Assembly (NCBI GenBank): GCA_002083435.1 | Contig: LWDJ01000050.1 | Span: 62,001 to 126,000 of the forward strand | Direction: 5' to 3' | DNA: 64,000 nt | Origin: Proteobacteria bacterium SG_bin6 | GTDB lineage: Bacteria > Pseudomonadota > Alphaproteobacteria > Sphingomonadales > Sphingomonadaceae | In this document: positions 50,603 through 60,067 of the stretch, in pieces | Position numbering within the stretch: the stretch's first letter is position 1 | Layout of the letters: each line of letters opens with the position of its first letter | Made by a program: the position numbers and the translations under genes | Notes under the pieces: model-generated | The model's input: only the letters and a program-made list of their open reading frames with translations | The model's database searches: none | Told to the model about the DNA's origin: nothing

Positions 50603-51922
50603 TCACTTCCCCATCATCAACTGGTGCGCCGCGCGGGCGACGGCGATCGCGGTGAAATCGCGGTTGTAATCGGCGATTACCTGGACCCCGATCGGCAGGC
50701 CATCGGGATCGGTGCCGATGCGCACGCTGGTCGCGGGCAGCATCGGGAAGGTGGCGAGGCCGGGCAGCGCCATCTGCGCCCCCGCCGGGGTGGGTTCGCC
50801 GTCGACGATCAGCAGGCGCTGGCCGAGCGGCGTATCGTCATGCGGGTAAGCGGTGGTGCCCCAGATCGGCGCGATCACCGCGTCATAATGCTCGAACAGG
50901 CGGTTCCAGGCGGTACGAAACTGGGTCTGGCCATCGATCAGACCGAACCAGTCGATAAGGCTCGGGGGCTGCATCCCCTCGGGCATCTTGCCGCGGGTGA
51001 GCGCGGGCAGCAGCATCCGCATGTAGAGCGCGGTCTGCGTCGCGAGATCGGGAATCAGGTCGCTCGTACGATCGACCTTGGCGCCGGCGGCCTCGAAGGC
51101 GCGGCCGGTCGCCTCGATCGCGTCGGCGATGCTTGCTTGCACCGCGACATGCGGGCGCACCTCGAGCAGCAGCACCCGCCATTCGCCGGGCGCGCGCGGG
51201 GCGGGGCGGGCGAGCGGCGCGTCGGCGAGCAGATCGAGCAGCGCCTCCAGATCATCGGGATCGCGCGCCAGCGGCCCGATGACGTTGAGGGCGACGCCGC
51301 TACCGCTGGTGCGCGGGAAGTTATGCCCGGTGCTCAGCAGCGCGCCATAAGTCGGCTTGTGCCCCCACAGCCCGCAAAAGGCGGCGGGGATGCGGATCGA
51401 GCCGCCAATGTCGGAGCCGATCTCGACCGGCACATAACCCGCCGCGAGCGCCGCCGCCGCCCCGCCCGAGGAACCACCCGGCACGCGCTCCGGGTTGAGC
51501 GGGTTGCGGGTGCGGCCATAGACCGGGTTGTTGGTTTGCAAGTCCGCGAGCGCGACGGGGACGTTGGTCTTGCCCAAAATCACCGCGCCCGCGCGCTTCA
51601 GGCGCCGGACGGCGACCGCATCTTCGCTCGCGATGAAATCGGCGTGTTCGGGATAGCCCCAGCAGGTGGGGAGGCCCGCGACGTCGAAGCTTTCCTTCAC
51701 CGTCATCGGCACGCCGAGCAGCACGCCGCCAGTGTCGCCCGCCGCGATCCGCGCATCGACCGCACGGGCTTGCTCCAGCGCGCGCGCGAAATCGCGGACG
51801 ACGACGGCGTTGATCGCGCCGTCGTCCCGTTCGATCCGCGCGATCGCCGCTTCGGCCTCGGCGAGCGCGCTGGTCTCACCCGCGCGGATCGCGGCGGCGC
51901 TGGCGAGGGCGGTTCGGGTCAT
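50603..51922 (-). CDS. Amidase-signature family hydrolase
   Basis: Predicted amidohydrolase, 439 residues from ATG 51922. The amidase-signature catalytic triad is present: Lys in GVPMTVKESFD near residue 88, the cis-Ser in PGGSSGGAAAALAAGYVPVE near 160 and the nucleophile Ser in EIGSDIGGSIRIPAAFCG near 183. The C-terminal half has FRTAWNRLFEHYDAVIAPIW. Its role among beta-oxidation genes is unclear; it may release an amide-bound acid or detoxify. It ends two bases before the ACAD start. Confidence 0.9.
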   Translation of the reverse strand: MTRTALASAAAIRAGETSALAEAEAAIARIERDDGAINAVVVRDFARALEQARAVDARIAAGDTGGVLLGVPMTVKESFDVAGLPTCWGYPEHADFIASEDAVAVRRLKRAGAVILGKTNVPVALADLQTNNPVYGRTRNPLNPERVPGGSSGGAAAALAAGYVPVEIGSDIGGSIRIPAAFCGLWGHKPTYGALLSTGHNFPRTSGSGVALNVIGPLARDPDDLEALLDLLADAPLARPAPRAPGEWRVLLLEVRPHVAVQASIADAIEATGRAFEAAGAKVDRTSDLIPDLATQTALYMRMLLPALTRGKMPEGMQPPSLIDWFGLIDGQTQFRTAWNRLFEHYDAVIAPIWGTTAYPHDDTPLGQRLLIVDGEPTPAGAQMALPGLATFPMLPATSVRIGTDPDGLPIGVQVIADYNRDFTAIAVARAAHQLMMGK

Positions 51923-51930
51923 CAGCAAAA

Positions 51931-52053
51931 CACCCTCACCCGACCCGCGCGCCGCGCGGGCCACCCTCTCCCGCGCGCGGGAGAGGGAAAAGGGCGTGAT
52001 GCTTGTACCCCCCTAGCCCTCTCCCGCCGGCGGGAGAGGGTTGGGTGAGGGTG
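51931..52053. repeat. Nested inverted repeat between amidase and FadJ-like genes
   Basis: Outer arms CACCCTCACCC (51931-51941) and GGGTGAGGGTG (52043-52053). Inside are two hairpins of the CCCTCTCCC-GGGAGAGGG family (51964-51987 with loop GCGCGC, and 52017-52040 with GCCGGC). The layout, two small palindromes within a larger inverted pair, parallels the elements at 42.7, 45.1 and 49.3 kb, but the sequence has diverged. Confidence 0.7.
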
Positions 52054-52075
52054 GCGATGCAGGGCGTATCGTCCC

Positions 52076-54106
<2,031 letters not shown>

Positions 54107-54197
54107 GGTTGCTCCTGTTTTTGGTCGAGTGCGGGTAGCAAAGCTCCGCCCCCGCCGGGGGAGGAGCTGGTCGAGTATCCGGCGTCCCTAAGGCACA

Positions 54198-55415
54198 TCA
54201 CAGCAGCGCCGAATAGATCAGCGTCTTCAGCTCGCGCCGGATGGGATAGGTGCTCGACGGGCGCAGCTGGGTCATGAACACCATGCTGATCCGCTCGACC
54301 GGATCGATGAAGAAGGCGGTCGAGAACATCCCGCCCCAATAATATTCCCCGACCGAACCCGGCATCATCGACCGCACCGGATCAATCGTCACCGCGAAGC
54401 CCAGGCCAAAGCCGGTGCCGGCGTTCTGCGTCTCGCTGAACAAGGATTTCGACATGGCGGAAAGATCGGCGCCGCCGGGCAGATGGTTCTGCGTCATCAG
54501 CTCGATCGTCTTGCGGCTGACGAGCCGCACGCCGTCGAGCGTGCCGCCGTTCAGGCAGAGCGTGCAGAAGCGGTGATAATCAAGCGCGGTCGATACCAGC
54601 CCCCCGCCGCCCGACAGGAATTTGGGCCGGTGCGCCCACGCGCTGTTGGCGCCACGGTCCCACAACTTCTTGCCGCCGGGCACCCAGTCATAGCAATCGA
54701 CCAGGCGGTCGATCTTGTCTTCGGGCACGTGGAAGAAGGTGTCGTGCATCCCCAGCGGCGCGAAGAGGCGTTCGTGGAAGAAGGCATCGAGTGTCTGCCC
54801 CGAAAGCCGTTCGACCACCGCGCCGAGCACATCGGTCGACACCGAATAATTCCACGCGCTGCCGGGCGAGAATTCGAGCGGCAATCGCCCCAGCGCGCCG
54901 ACGAAACCGTTCAGGTCATGGTTGCCGAACCAGTTTTCCAGCTTCTGCTCCCGATAGGCGGCATCGATGTTGCTGCGGTTCTGGAAGCCATAGGTCAGCC
55001 CACTGGTATGGCGCAGCAGATCGACCATCCGCATCGGTTCGGCGGTCGGCGTGGTGGCGAAGGGCACCCCCGCGCCGCCGCCATTGTAAACACCGAGCCC
55101 CTTGAACTCGGGCAGGACGTGGTGGACGGGCGTGTCGAGCCCTACCTTGGCCTCTTCCAGCAACATCATGAAAGCCAGGCTGGTGATCGGCTTGGTCATG
55201 CTCGCGATTCGAAACAGCGATCCCTCGGTGATCGCGCCGCCCTCCTCGCGCGCCTGGCCGAGATGGCTGAAATGGGCGATCTCGCCCTCGCGCGCGATCA
55301 GGATTTGCGCGTTCGGCAGCAGCCCCGTCATCACATAGCGTTCGGCGAGCAGCGTATCGATCCGCGCGAGCCGCGCCCGATCGAAGCCCAGTGCCTGCGG
55401 GTCCGCGAGTGCCAT
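54198..55415 (-). CDS. Serine beta-lactamase-like esterase (class C / EstB type)
   Basis: Serine hydrolase of the beta-lactamase/DD-peptidase fold, 405 residues from ATG 55415. The Ser-x-x-Lys motif is RIASMTKPITSLAFMM near residue 70. The Tyr motif is WNYSVSTDVLGAVVERLSGQ near residue 185. LMTQNHLPGGADL and GGMFSTAFFIDPVERISMVF near the C-terminus replace the KTG box. There is no obvious signal peptide, so a cytoplasmic esterase role is more likely than antibiotic resistance. It is divergent from the acyl-CoA ligase at 55537. Confidence 0.88.
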   Translation of the reverse strand: MALADPQALGFDRARLARIDTLLAERYVMTGLLPNAQILIAREGEIAHFSHLGQAREEGGAITEGSLFRIASMTKPITSLAFMMLLEEAKVGLDTPVHHVLPEFKGLGVYNGGGAGVPFATTPTAEPMRMVDLLRHTSGLTYGFQNRSNIDAAYREQKLENWFGNHDLNGFVGALGRLPLEFSPGSAWNYSVSTDVLGAVVERLSGQTLDAFFHERLFAPLGMHDTFFHVPEDKIDRLVDCYDWVPGGKKLWDRGANSAWAHRPKFLSGGGGLVSTALDYHRFCTLCLNGGTLDGVRLVSRKTIELMTQNHLPGGADLSAMSKSLFSETQNAGTGFGLGFAVTIDPVRSMMPGSVGEYYWGGMFSTAFFIDPVERISMVFMTQLRPSSTYPIRRELKTLIYSALL

Positions 55416-55536
55416 CAAAGCCGTACCCCTGTTTCGAAACCGGCCCTTCTATTGCCTTGAGCGGCCGCCGAATCAACACTAACCTTCATGCCAAATCGGC
55501 GGTGAAAGCCGAAGTCTGGATGGAGAGAGCCCCGCG

Positions 55537-57282
55537 ATGTCGAGCCTTGGCGAACCCCTGATCGCGCTGGACCCCAGCTGGCCCAAGGCGAGCCTCGCCG
55601 AGATCGAGGCGATGCTCACCGCGCCGGGCGCGCGGTTCGAGATGGAAACGGTCGAAATCGGCGGCGTGCCCACGCGGGTGTGGAAGAACGCGCCGCCGCA
55701 TCTGGGGCTGCTGGTGCAGTTCAGCCGCCTGCACGGCGCGCGCGAATTCGTGATCCATGAGGATGAGCGGGTCACTTACGAAGCGCATTTCCGGGCCGTC
55801 GCCGCGCTCGCCCGGCAGTTGATCGCGATGGGCGTGCAGTCGGGCGACCGGGTGGCGCTGTGCGCGCGCAACCTGCCCGAATGGCCGGTGATCTTCTTCG
55901 CGACCGTCGCGATTGGCGCGATCGCGGTGCCGCTCAATGCCTGGTGGACCGGCGCCGAGCTCGAATACGGCCTGGCCGACTCGGGCGCGCGCGTCCTGTT
56001 CGTCGATGCCGAGCGGCACGATCGGCTGCGCGACCATTACGCCGCGCTCCCCGCGCTCGAGCGCGTGGTGGTGCTGCGCGGCGCGGGCGAGGTGACGCTG
56101 ACCGACCTCATCGGCACGCCGCTTGATTGGGCATCGCTCCCCGATCAACCGTTGCCCGACGTGGCGCTGACGCCCGAGACCGAGGCGACGATCTTCTACA
56201 CCAGCGGCACCACTGGCCACCCGAAGGGCGCACTCGGCACCCACCGCAACCTTGTCACCAACATCTTCTCGAGCGGCTATTCGGGCGCGCGCACGCTGCT
56301 GCGCCGGGGGGAGGCGCCGCCGGCCGCCCCCGAGCCCAAGAAGATGCTCACCTGCATCCCGCTGTTCCACGTCACCGCGTGCAGCGCCGGGATGATGGGC
56401 GCGGTCGCGAGCGGATCGACGCTGATCTTCATGCGCAAATGGGATGCGATCCGTGCGATGGAGATCATCGAGCGCGAGCGGGTCCACGCGACCGGCGGTG
56501 TGCCGACCATCGCCTGGCAGCTGCTCGACCATCCTGATCGCGCCAAATACGACCTCTCCAGCCTGGAGAGCATCGCCTATGGCGGCGCCCCGTCCGCGCC
56601 CGAACTCGTCAAGCGCATCTATACCGAATTCGGCGCGCTGCCCGGCAATGGCTGGGGGATGACCGAGACGATGGCGACCGTTACCGGCCATGGGGCCGAG
56701 GATTATCTCAACCGTCCGACCAGCGCCGGCCCGGCGGTCGCGGTCGCGGACCTGAAGATCATGGACGAAAGCGGCACCCACGAACTGGCCGTGGGCGAGG
56801 TCGGCGAGCTTTGGGCGCGCGGGCCGATGATCGTGAAGGGCTATTGGAACAAGCCCGAGGCGACCGCGGCGACCTTTGTCGATGGCTGGGTGCGCACCGG
56901 CGATCTGGCGCGGCTGGACGAGGAAGGGTTCCTCTACATCGTCGACCGCGCCAAGGACATGATCATCCGCGGCGGCGAGAATATCTATTCGAGCGAAGTC
57001 GAGAATGTGCTCTACGCCCATCCGGCGGTGAGCGACGCCGCGCTGATCGGCCTGCCGCACCGCACCCTGGGCGAGGAGCCGGCGGCGGTGGTCTATCTCG
57101 CGCCGGGCACCAGCGCGAGCGAGGCCGAATTGCAGGCCTGGGTGCGCCAGCATCTCGCCGCGTTCAAGGTGCCGGTCGCGATCCGGTTTTCGGAAGAGAC
57201 GCTGCCGCGCAATGCCAACGGGAAGATTTTGAAGCGCGAGCTGAAATCGTTCTTCGCGGATCGGCTGGAGGCGGCGGCTTAG
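55537..57282 (+). CDS. Acyl-CoA synthetase / AMP-dependent ligase
   Basis: Activates a carboxylic acid to its CoA thioester via an acyl-adenylate, 581 residues. The P-loop is FYTSGTTGHPKGALGTHRN near residue 221. NGWGMTETMATVTGHG near 372, GWVRTGDLARLDEEGFLYIV near 450, and RGGENIYSSEVENVLY with a terminal PRNANGKILKREL (catalytic Lys) complete the ANL fold. It probably starts the local pathway by activating the imported acid; LvaE-like function is possible. An extra ~20 residues (ARTLLRRGEAPPAAPEPKKM) sit after the P-loop region. No terminator was seen. Confidence 0.92.
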   Translation: MSSLGEPLIALDPSWPKASLAEIEAMLTAPGARFEMETVEIGGVPTRVWKNAPPHLGLLVQFSRLHGAREFVIHEDERVTYEAHFRAVAALARQLIAMGVQSGDRVALCARNLPEWPVIFFATVAIGAIAVPLNAWWTGAELEYGLADSGARVLFVDAERHDRLRDHYAALPALERVVVLRGAGEVTLTDLIGTPLDWASLPDQPLPDVALTPETEATIFYTSGTTGHPKGALGTHRNLVTNIFSSGYSGARTLLRRGEAPPAAPEPKKMLTCIPLFHVTACSAGMMGAVASGSTLIFMRKWDAIRAMEIIERERVHATGGVPTIAWQLLDHPDRAKYDLSSLESIAYGGAPSAPELVKRIYTEFGALPGNGWGMTETMATVTGHGAEDYLNRPTSAGPAVAVADLKIMDESGTHELAVGEVGELWARGPMIVKGYWNKPEATAATFVDGWVRTGDLARLDEEGFLYIVDRAKDMIIRGGENIYSSEVENVLYAHPAVSDAALIGLPHRTLGEEPAAVVYLAPGTSASEAELQAWVRQHLAAFKVPVAIRFSEETLPRNANGKILKRELKSFFADRLEAAA

Positions 57283-57733
57283 GGCTTACAGGAATTGGGC
57301 GCGCTGGACGCGATCGGGTTGGTGTGGTGATCGCGGGGGGCGTCTTCCGGAAGGCGAGTTTTGCTGCAACAACGCGCTGGGCAGCTCATTCGCGCGCGCT
57401 GGCGAAGGCGCCCTTCGGCTTACGACCTAGAGTCAGTTATAGCGGGAATAGTCGGCCGCTATTGAAAGCGGACATTGTGAACGGGGATGCCGACACTCCT
57501 TGCCTTGTAAAATTGCGTGGGGTCTGCGGTAGCTTCACAGCTGGTCCGTTTTGATCCAGCATTTCTCCTAACCGAAAGAGGATACCTCTTCCTGTTTTTT
57601 GCGAGCAGCGGGTCTGACTTGGCCGTTAGCGGGTTAGCCACCATCCGATCTCGCTTGAAACCGAATATCGCGACCTTCAAAATGTCGATAAGAATGCACG
57701 GCGCCCTATCTGCCTTGCAGAACAAAGTTCAGA
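57283..57733. other. Intergenic, lower-GC region before an orphan gene
   Basis: About 450 bases with no supported gene. AT content rises from about 57450 onward and codon periodicity is weak. A short plus-strand frame (57517-57756) overlaps the next gene's start and has no recognisable sequence. It may be the edge of transferred DNA. Confidence 0.45.
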
Positions 57734-58270
57734 ATGGCGAGCATGGACGAGATTGAAATCGACGGTGTTTTAAGAGATCTGCGTCATCTTCGCCGCTTCG
57801 TGGTCACTCTGCCGGGTAGGGGCAAGGATGGAGCGGATCTGCGGGTTCGTGTTTCCTTCGGATTGCATACCATCTCGCAGAGTTGTGAGCGAGGCTCGCA
57901 CCATTTGGAAGATGAGAACGGCAAGCCACGGCGGTTCTGCGAGGATCGTTACGCGTTTTCGCTCGGCTTACCCGAGCTGTCGAAGCGAATGATTGAGCAG
58001 AATTACTTCTGTTGGGATTCGATCGATCGCAATCGAGCGATGAACTATGCGGTTATTGATGTCGCACCGGGCCGTGTGCGAGAGCTGGCTGATGGCGCGC
58101 ACCAAGTAATATTCTTCTATCTATACCCCTGCAAGCAGTCCGAAGCCGATGTAAACCTAATGATCACGAGCTGCTATGTGCGTGAGGTGACTTTCAGCCA
58201 CGTTAAGCGGCGCTACAACATGCAAACCCTGTTACGCACCTGCCTGTATAAGGGGAAGCGGCTGCCATAA
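57734..58270 (+). CDS. Orphan protein of an uncharacterised family
   Basis: Not recognised to function. It has 178 residues, starting at ATG 57734 (a second ATG at 57743 is possible). Base composition is clearly more AT-rich than the neighbours, and codon use is less biased. The order of motifs, VRVSFGLHTI near residue 38, RFCEDRYAFSLGLPELSKRM near 66, an aromatic HQVIFFYLYPC near 122, ITSCYVREVTF near 143, and RYNMQTLLRTCLYKGKRLP at the end, recalls a scattered family of small orphan proteins in proteobacteria. The family has no known role. Horizontal acquisition is plausible. A hairpin follows directly. Confidence 0.6.
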   Translation: MASMDEIEIDGVLRDLRHLRRFVVTLPGRGKDGADLRVRVSFGLHTISQSCERGSHHLEDENGKPRRFCEDRYAFSLGLPELSKRMIEQNYFCWDSIDRNRAMNYAVIDVAPGRVRELADGAHQVIFFYLYPCKQSEADVNLMITSCYVREVTFSHVKRRYNMQTLLRTCLYKGKRLP

Positions 58271-58274
58271 CGAG

Positions 58275-58305
58275 GAAGGGCCCCCGCTTTAGGCGGAGGC
58301 CCTTC
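58275..58305 (+). terminator. Hairpin terminator after the orphan gene
   Basis: GAAGGGCCCCCGC (58275-58287) and GCGGAGGCCCTTC (58293-58305) form a 13-bp stem with one mismatch and a TTTAG loop, starting four bases after the stop codon. There is no T-run, so the strength is uncertain. Confidence 0.65.
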
Positions 58306-58646
58306 AGAGGTGCGGGTGTGCCTTACCGTGGTGTACCGGCCATGTAGGCGCACATGCTGCGGCGACCGTGTTACCGGAAGCCCCGCTGTCCGTAGCTGAT
58401 CCTTCAATGCCACAAGGTTGTAAAAGGTTCAATAAAAAGTTGAGTCGATGGGCAGGGCAACGAGCTCTCTGTGTCAGAGCCGAAGAGCTGTGACACCATT
58501 CAAGGGCAGCTTTTAGGATACCGGTCCCGAAACCCGCCCGAGCGCTTCCCATCCCATCCCGGACGCCCCCATCGCAGAGAGCGGCCCCAGATCAACGTGC
58601 GCCAACCGGCCCCGCGCCACGCTTCTGCTTCGCACCAAACACCCGC
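58306..58646. other. Intergenic region between orphan gene and LuxR gene
   Basis: About 340 bases, AT-rich in its middle (around 58410-58460). No coding frame, tRNA or clear promoter was recognised. Confidence 0.45.
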
Positions 58647-59168
58647 TCAGCCGCCGCCGCTGATCGCCAGCGCACCCTCGTCCGCCAGGGCGCGCTCGGC
58701 GCCTTGTTGCAGGATCACCGCGACCAGCGCCGCGCGGCGGGGGACGTTGAGCTTGGCGAAGGTGCGGCGCAGATGCTCGCGCACGGTATAGCCGCTGATG
58801 CCGAGCTGGCGGGCGATCTGCTTGTCGCATTTCCCCTGCGCGACCAGCATCGCGACTTGCAGCTCGCGCCGTGTCAACACTTCGGCGGCGCGGGTCGCGG
58901 GCGCGAGCTTGGGGCGATCGAACAAGAGATAGGGTTCACCGTCCAATTCAATCCGTCCGACAGGTGAGGTGCCGAATAAAATGCCATCTTTCGTGACGAA
59001 ATCACGTTCAGGGACAGCAGCGAAACGAACCCCATCAATCATGCACAAGCGTTCTCGGCAGCCAGCGTCGACCTCGCCAGCAGAAGGTTGAGAACTGGGC
59101 TGCGCCAACGCGCTGTTTTTCAAGACATCAGGCACGCGAATACCCCCGCAAAGCGGTGCTCTTGCCAC
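58647..59168 (-). CDS. LuxR-family DNA-binding regulator
   Basis: Transcriptional regulator, 173 residues if GTG 59168 is used; ATG 59042 would give 131. The C-terminal GerE-type HTH is clear (VLTRRELQVAMLVAQGKCDK, then QIARQLGISGYTVREHLRRT and FAKLNVPRRAALVAVILQQG, the last ~70 residues). The N-terminal part (GVRFAAVPERDFVTKDGILF and GEPYLLFDRP) might be a small sensor, but no receiver Asp or autoinducer domain is seen. It lies immediately beyond the end of the protease operon at 59252, on the same strand, and could regulate it. The start is uncertain. Confidence 0.8.
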   Translation of the reverse strand: MARAPLCGGIRVPDVLKNSALAQPSSQPSAGEVDAGCRERLCMIDGVRFAAVPERDFVTKDGILFGTSPVGRIELDGEPYLLFDRPKLAPATRAAEVLTRRELQVAMLVAQGKCDKQIARQLGISGYTVREHLRRTFAKLNVPRRAALVAVILQQGAERALADEGALAISGGG

Positions 59169-59215
59169 GTCGGACCCGGATTTTCGGCTTCTGTTACAAA
59201 TTACCCACAGTTTTC

Positions 59216-59230
59216 GAGTCGAGTCGAGTC
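59216..59230. promoter_or_regulatory. Triple GANTC cluster (CcrM methylation sites)
   Basis: GAGTC occurs three times in tandem within 15 bases. GANTC is the target of the cell-cycle methylase CcrM in alphaproteobacteria. The cluster lies between the end of the protease gene and the GTG of the LuxR gene, in its likely promoter. Confidence 0.6.
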
Positions 59231-59251
59231 ATTCATGGCGTCTGCGTTATC

Positions 59252-60067
59252 TTATCCATAAGCGACACCGAGCGCGGCGAGCACCGAGGGCGTCAGCCGC
59301 ACGCCGCTGTTGAACAGGCCCGCGGGCGCCAGCGGCACCCCGGCGCGGCAGCCCCAGGCGCCGCCGGCGTGCGGCTTGGGGCCGGCGGTGTGGACGCCGA
59401 TCACGCGCGGCGGGCGGCGCGGATCGAGCGTCACCCAGATCGGCGCGCCGCTATGCCCGGGGCAGGTATCGACCGTGTAATGGAGCCGCGCGGCGTCGAC
59501 ACGGTCCAGCCGCTCCTCATGCTGCCACTGGGTGCCGAGCGGCTTGTCGCCCGGATAGCCGCTGATATGGACCAGCCGCCGCTGGCGCAGGCGACGCAGC
59601 GCCGCGTCGTTGGGCGCCATCAGCGCGAAATGGCGCGGATCGGGATGGAAAGGCCGCGCGAGCTCGATCACGCCGATATCCACCTCGGCGCGGGGACGGC
59701 GCGCATATTCGGGGTGGACCCGCCACGATGCCGCCCATTGCGCGCCGAACGGCCGCGTCGCCGCGTTGGCGCGGCCAGGGGTCACGCGGATGCGCTGGGG
59801 CGCGCTCGGCACGCGCAGCGCCCGGCGCATCGGGCTCATCAGGCAATGCGCGGCGGTGAGCAGTGTCGTCGGCCCGATCAGGAACGCGGTGCAGCCCGAA
59901 AGGCGGTCCGATCCGAAGTCGCGCTCGATATGGCAGATCGCCGACCACGGAAAGCGGTTGGAGGCGATCACCCGGCGGCGCCCGTCATTGGGGCCGATGA
60001 CGGCATAGTCCGCTTCGTCGACCAGCCGATCGAGCGCGTAGGGAATGGCGTCGGCCAGATCGGTCAT
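59252..60067 (-). CDS. Trypsin/V8-like serine protease
   Basis: Predicted S1-type endopeptidase, 271 residues. ATG 60067 overlaps the preceding stop as ATGA. Catalytic triad: His in TTLLTAAHCLMSP (near residue 72), Asp in AEVDIGVIELARPF (near 126) and Ser in TCPGHSGAPIWVTL (near 197). This arrangement resembles the V8/glutamyl-endopeptidase branch. No signal peptide is visible; the N-terminus (MTDLADAIPYALDRL) is hydrophilic, unlike most exported S1 proteases. It is the last gene of the unknown operon. The substrate may be another product of that operon. Confidence 0.85.
   Translation of the reverse strand: MTDLADAIPYALDRLVDEADYAVIGPNDGRRRVIASNRFPWSAICHIERDFGSDRLSGCTAFLIGPTTLLTAAHCLMSPMRRALRVPSAPQRIRVTPGRANAATRPFGAQWAASWRVHPEYARRPRAEVDIGVIELARPFHPDPRHFALMAPNDAALRRLRQRRLVHISGYPGDKPLGTQWQHEERLDRVDAARLHYTVDTCPGHSGAPIWVTLDPRRPPRVIGVHTAGPKPHAGGAWGCRAGVPLAPAGLFNSGVRLTPSVLAALGVAYG

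Noticed and set aside
42735..52053. Repeated palindromes considered as a CRISPR array
   Set aside because: Copies lie kilobases apart between genes, with no regular spacers and no cas genes.
54142..54170. GC-rich hairpin between the esterase and FadJ-like genes
   Set aside because: Imperfect arms (AGCTCC...GGAGCT) and no T-run. It may be a further degenerate palindrome, but it is too weak to list as a feature.
54198..55415. Antibiotic-resistance beta-lactamase
   Set aside because: The SxxK and Tyr motifs are present, but there is no signal peptide and the KTG box is not recognisable, so an esterase is more likely.
57517..57756. Short plus-strand frame before the orphan gene
   Set aside because: It overlaps the start of the gene at 57734, has no ribosome-binding site and no family resemblance.
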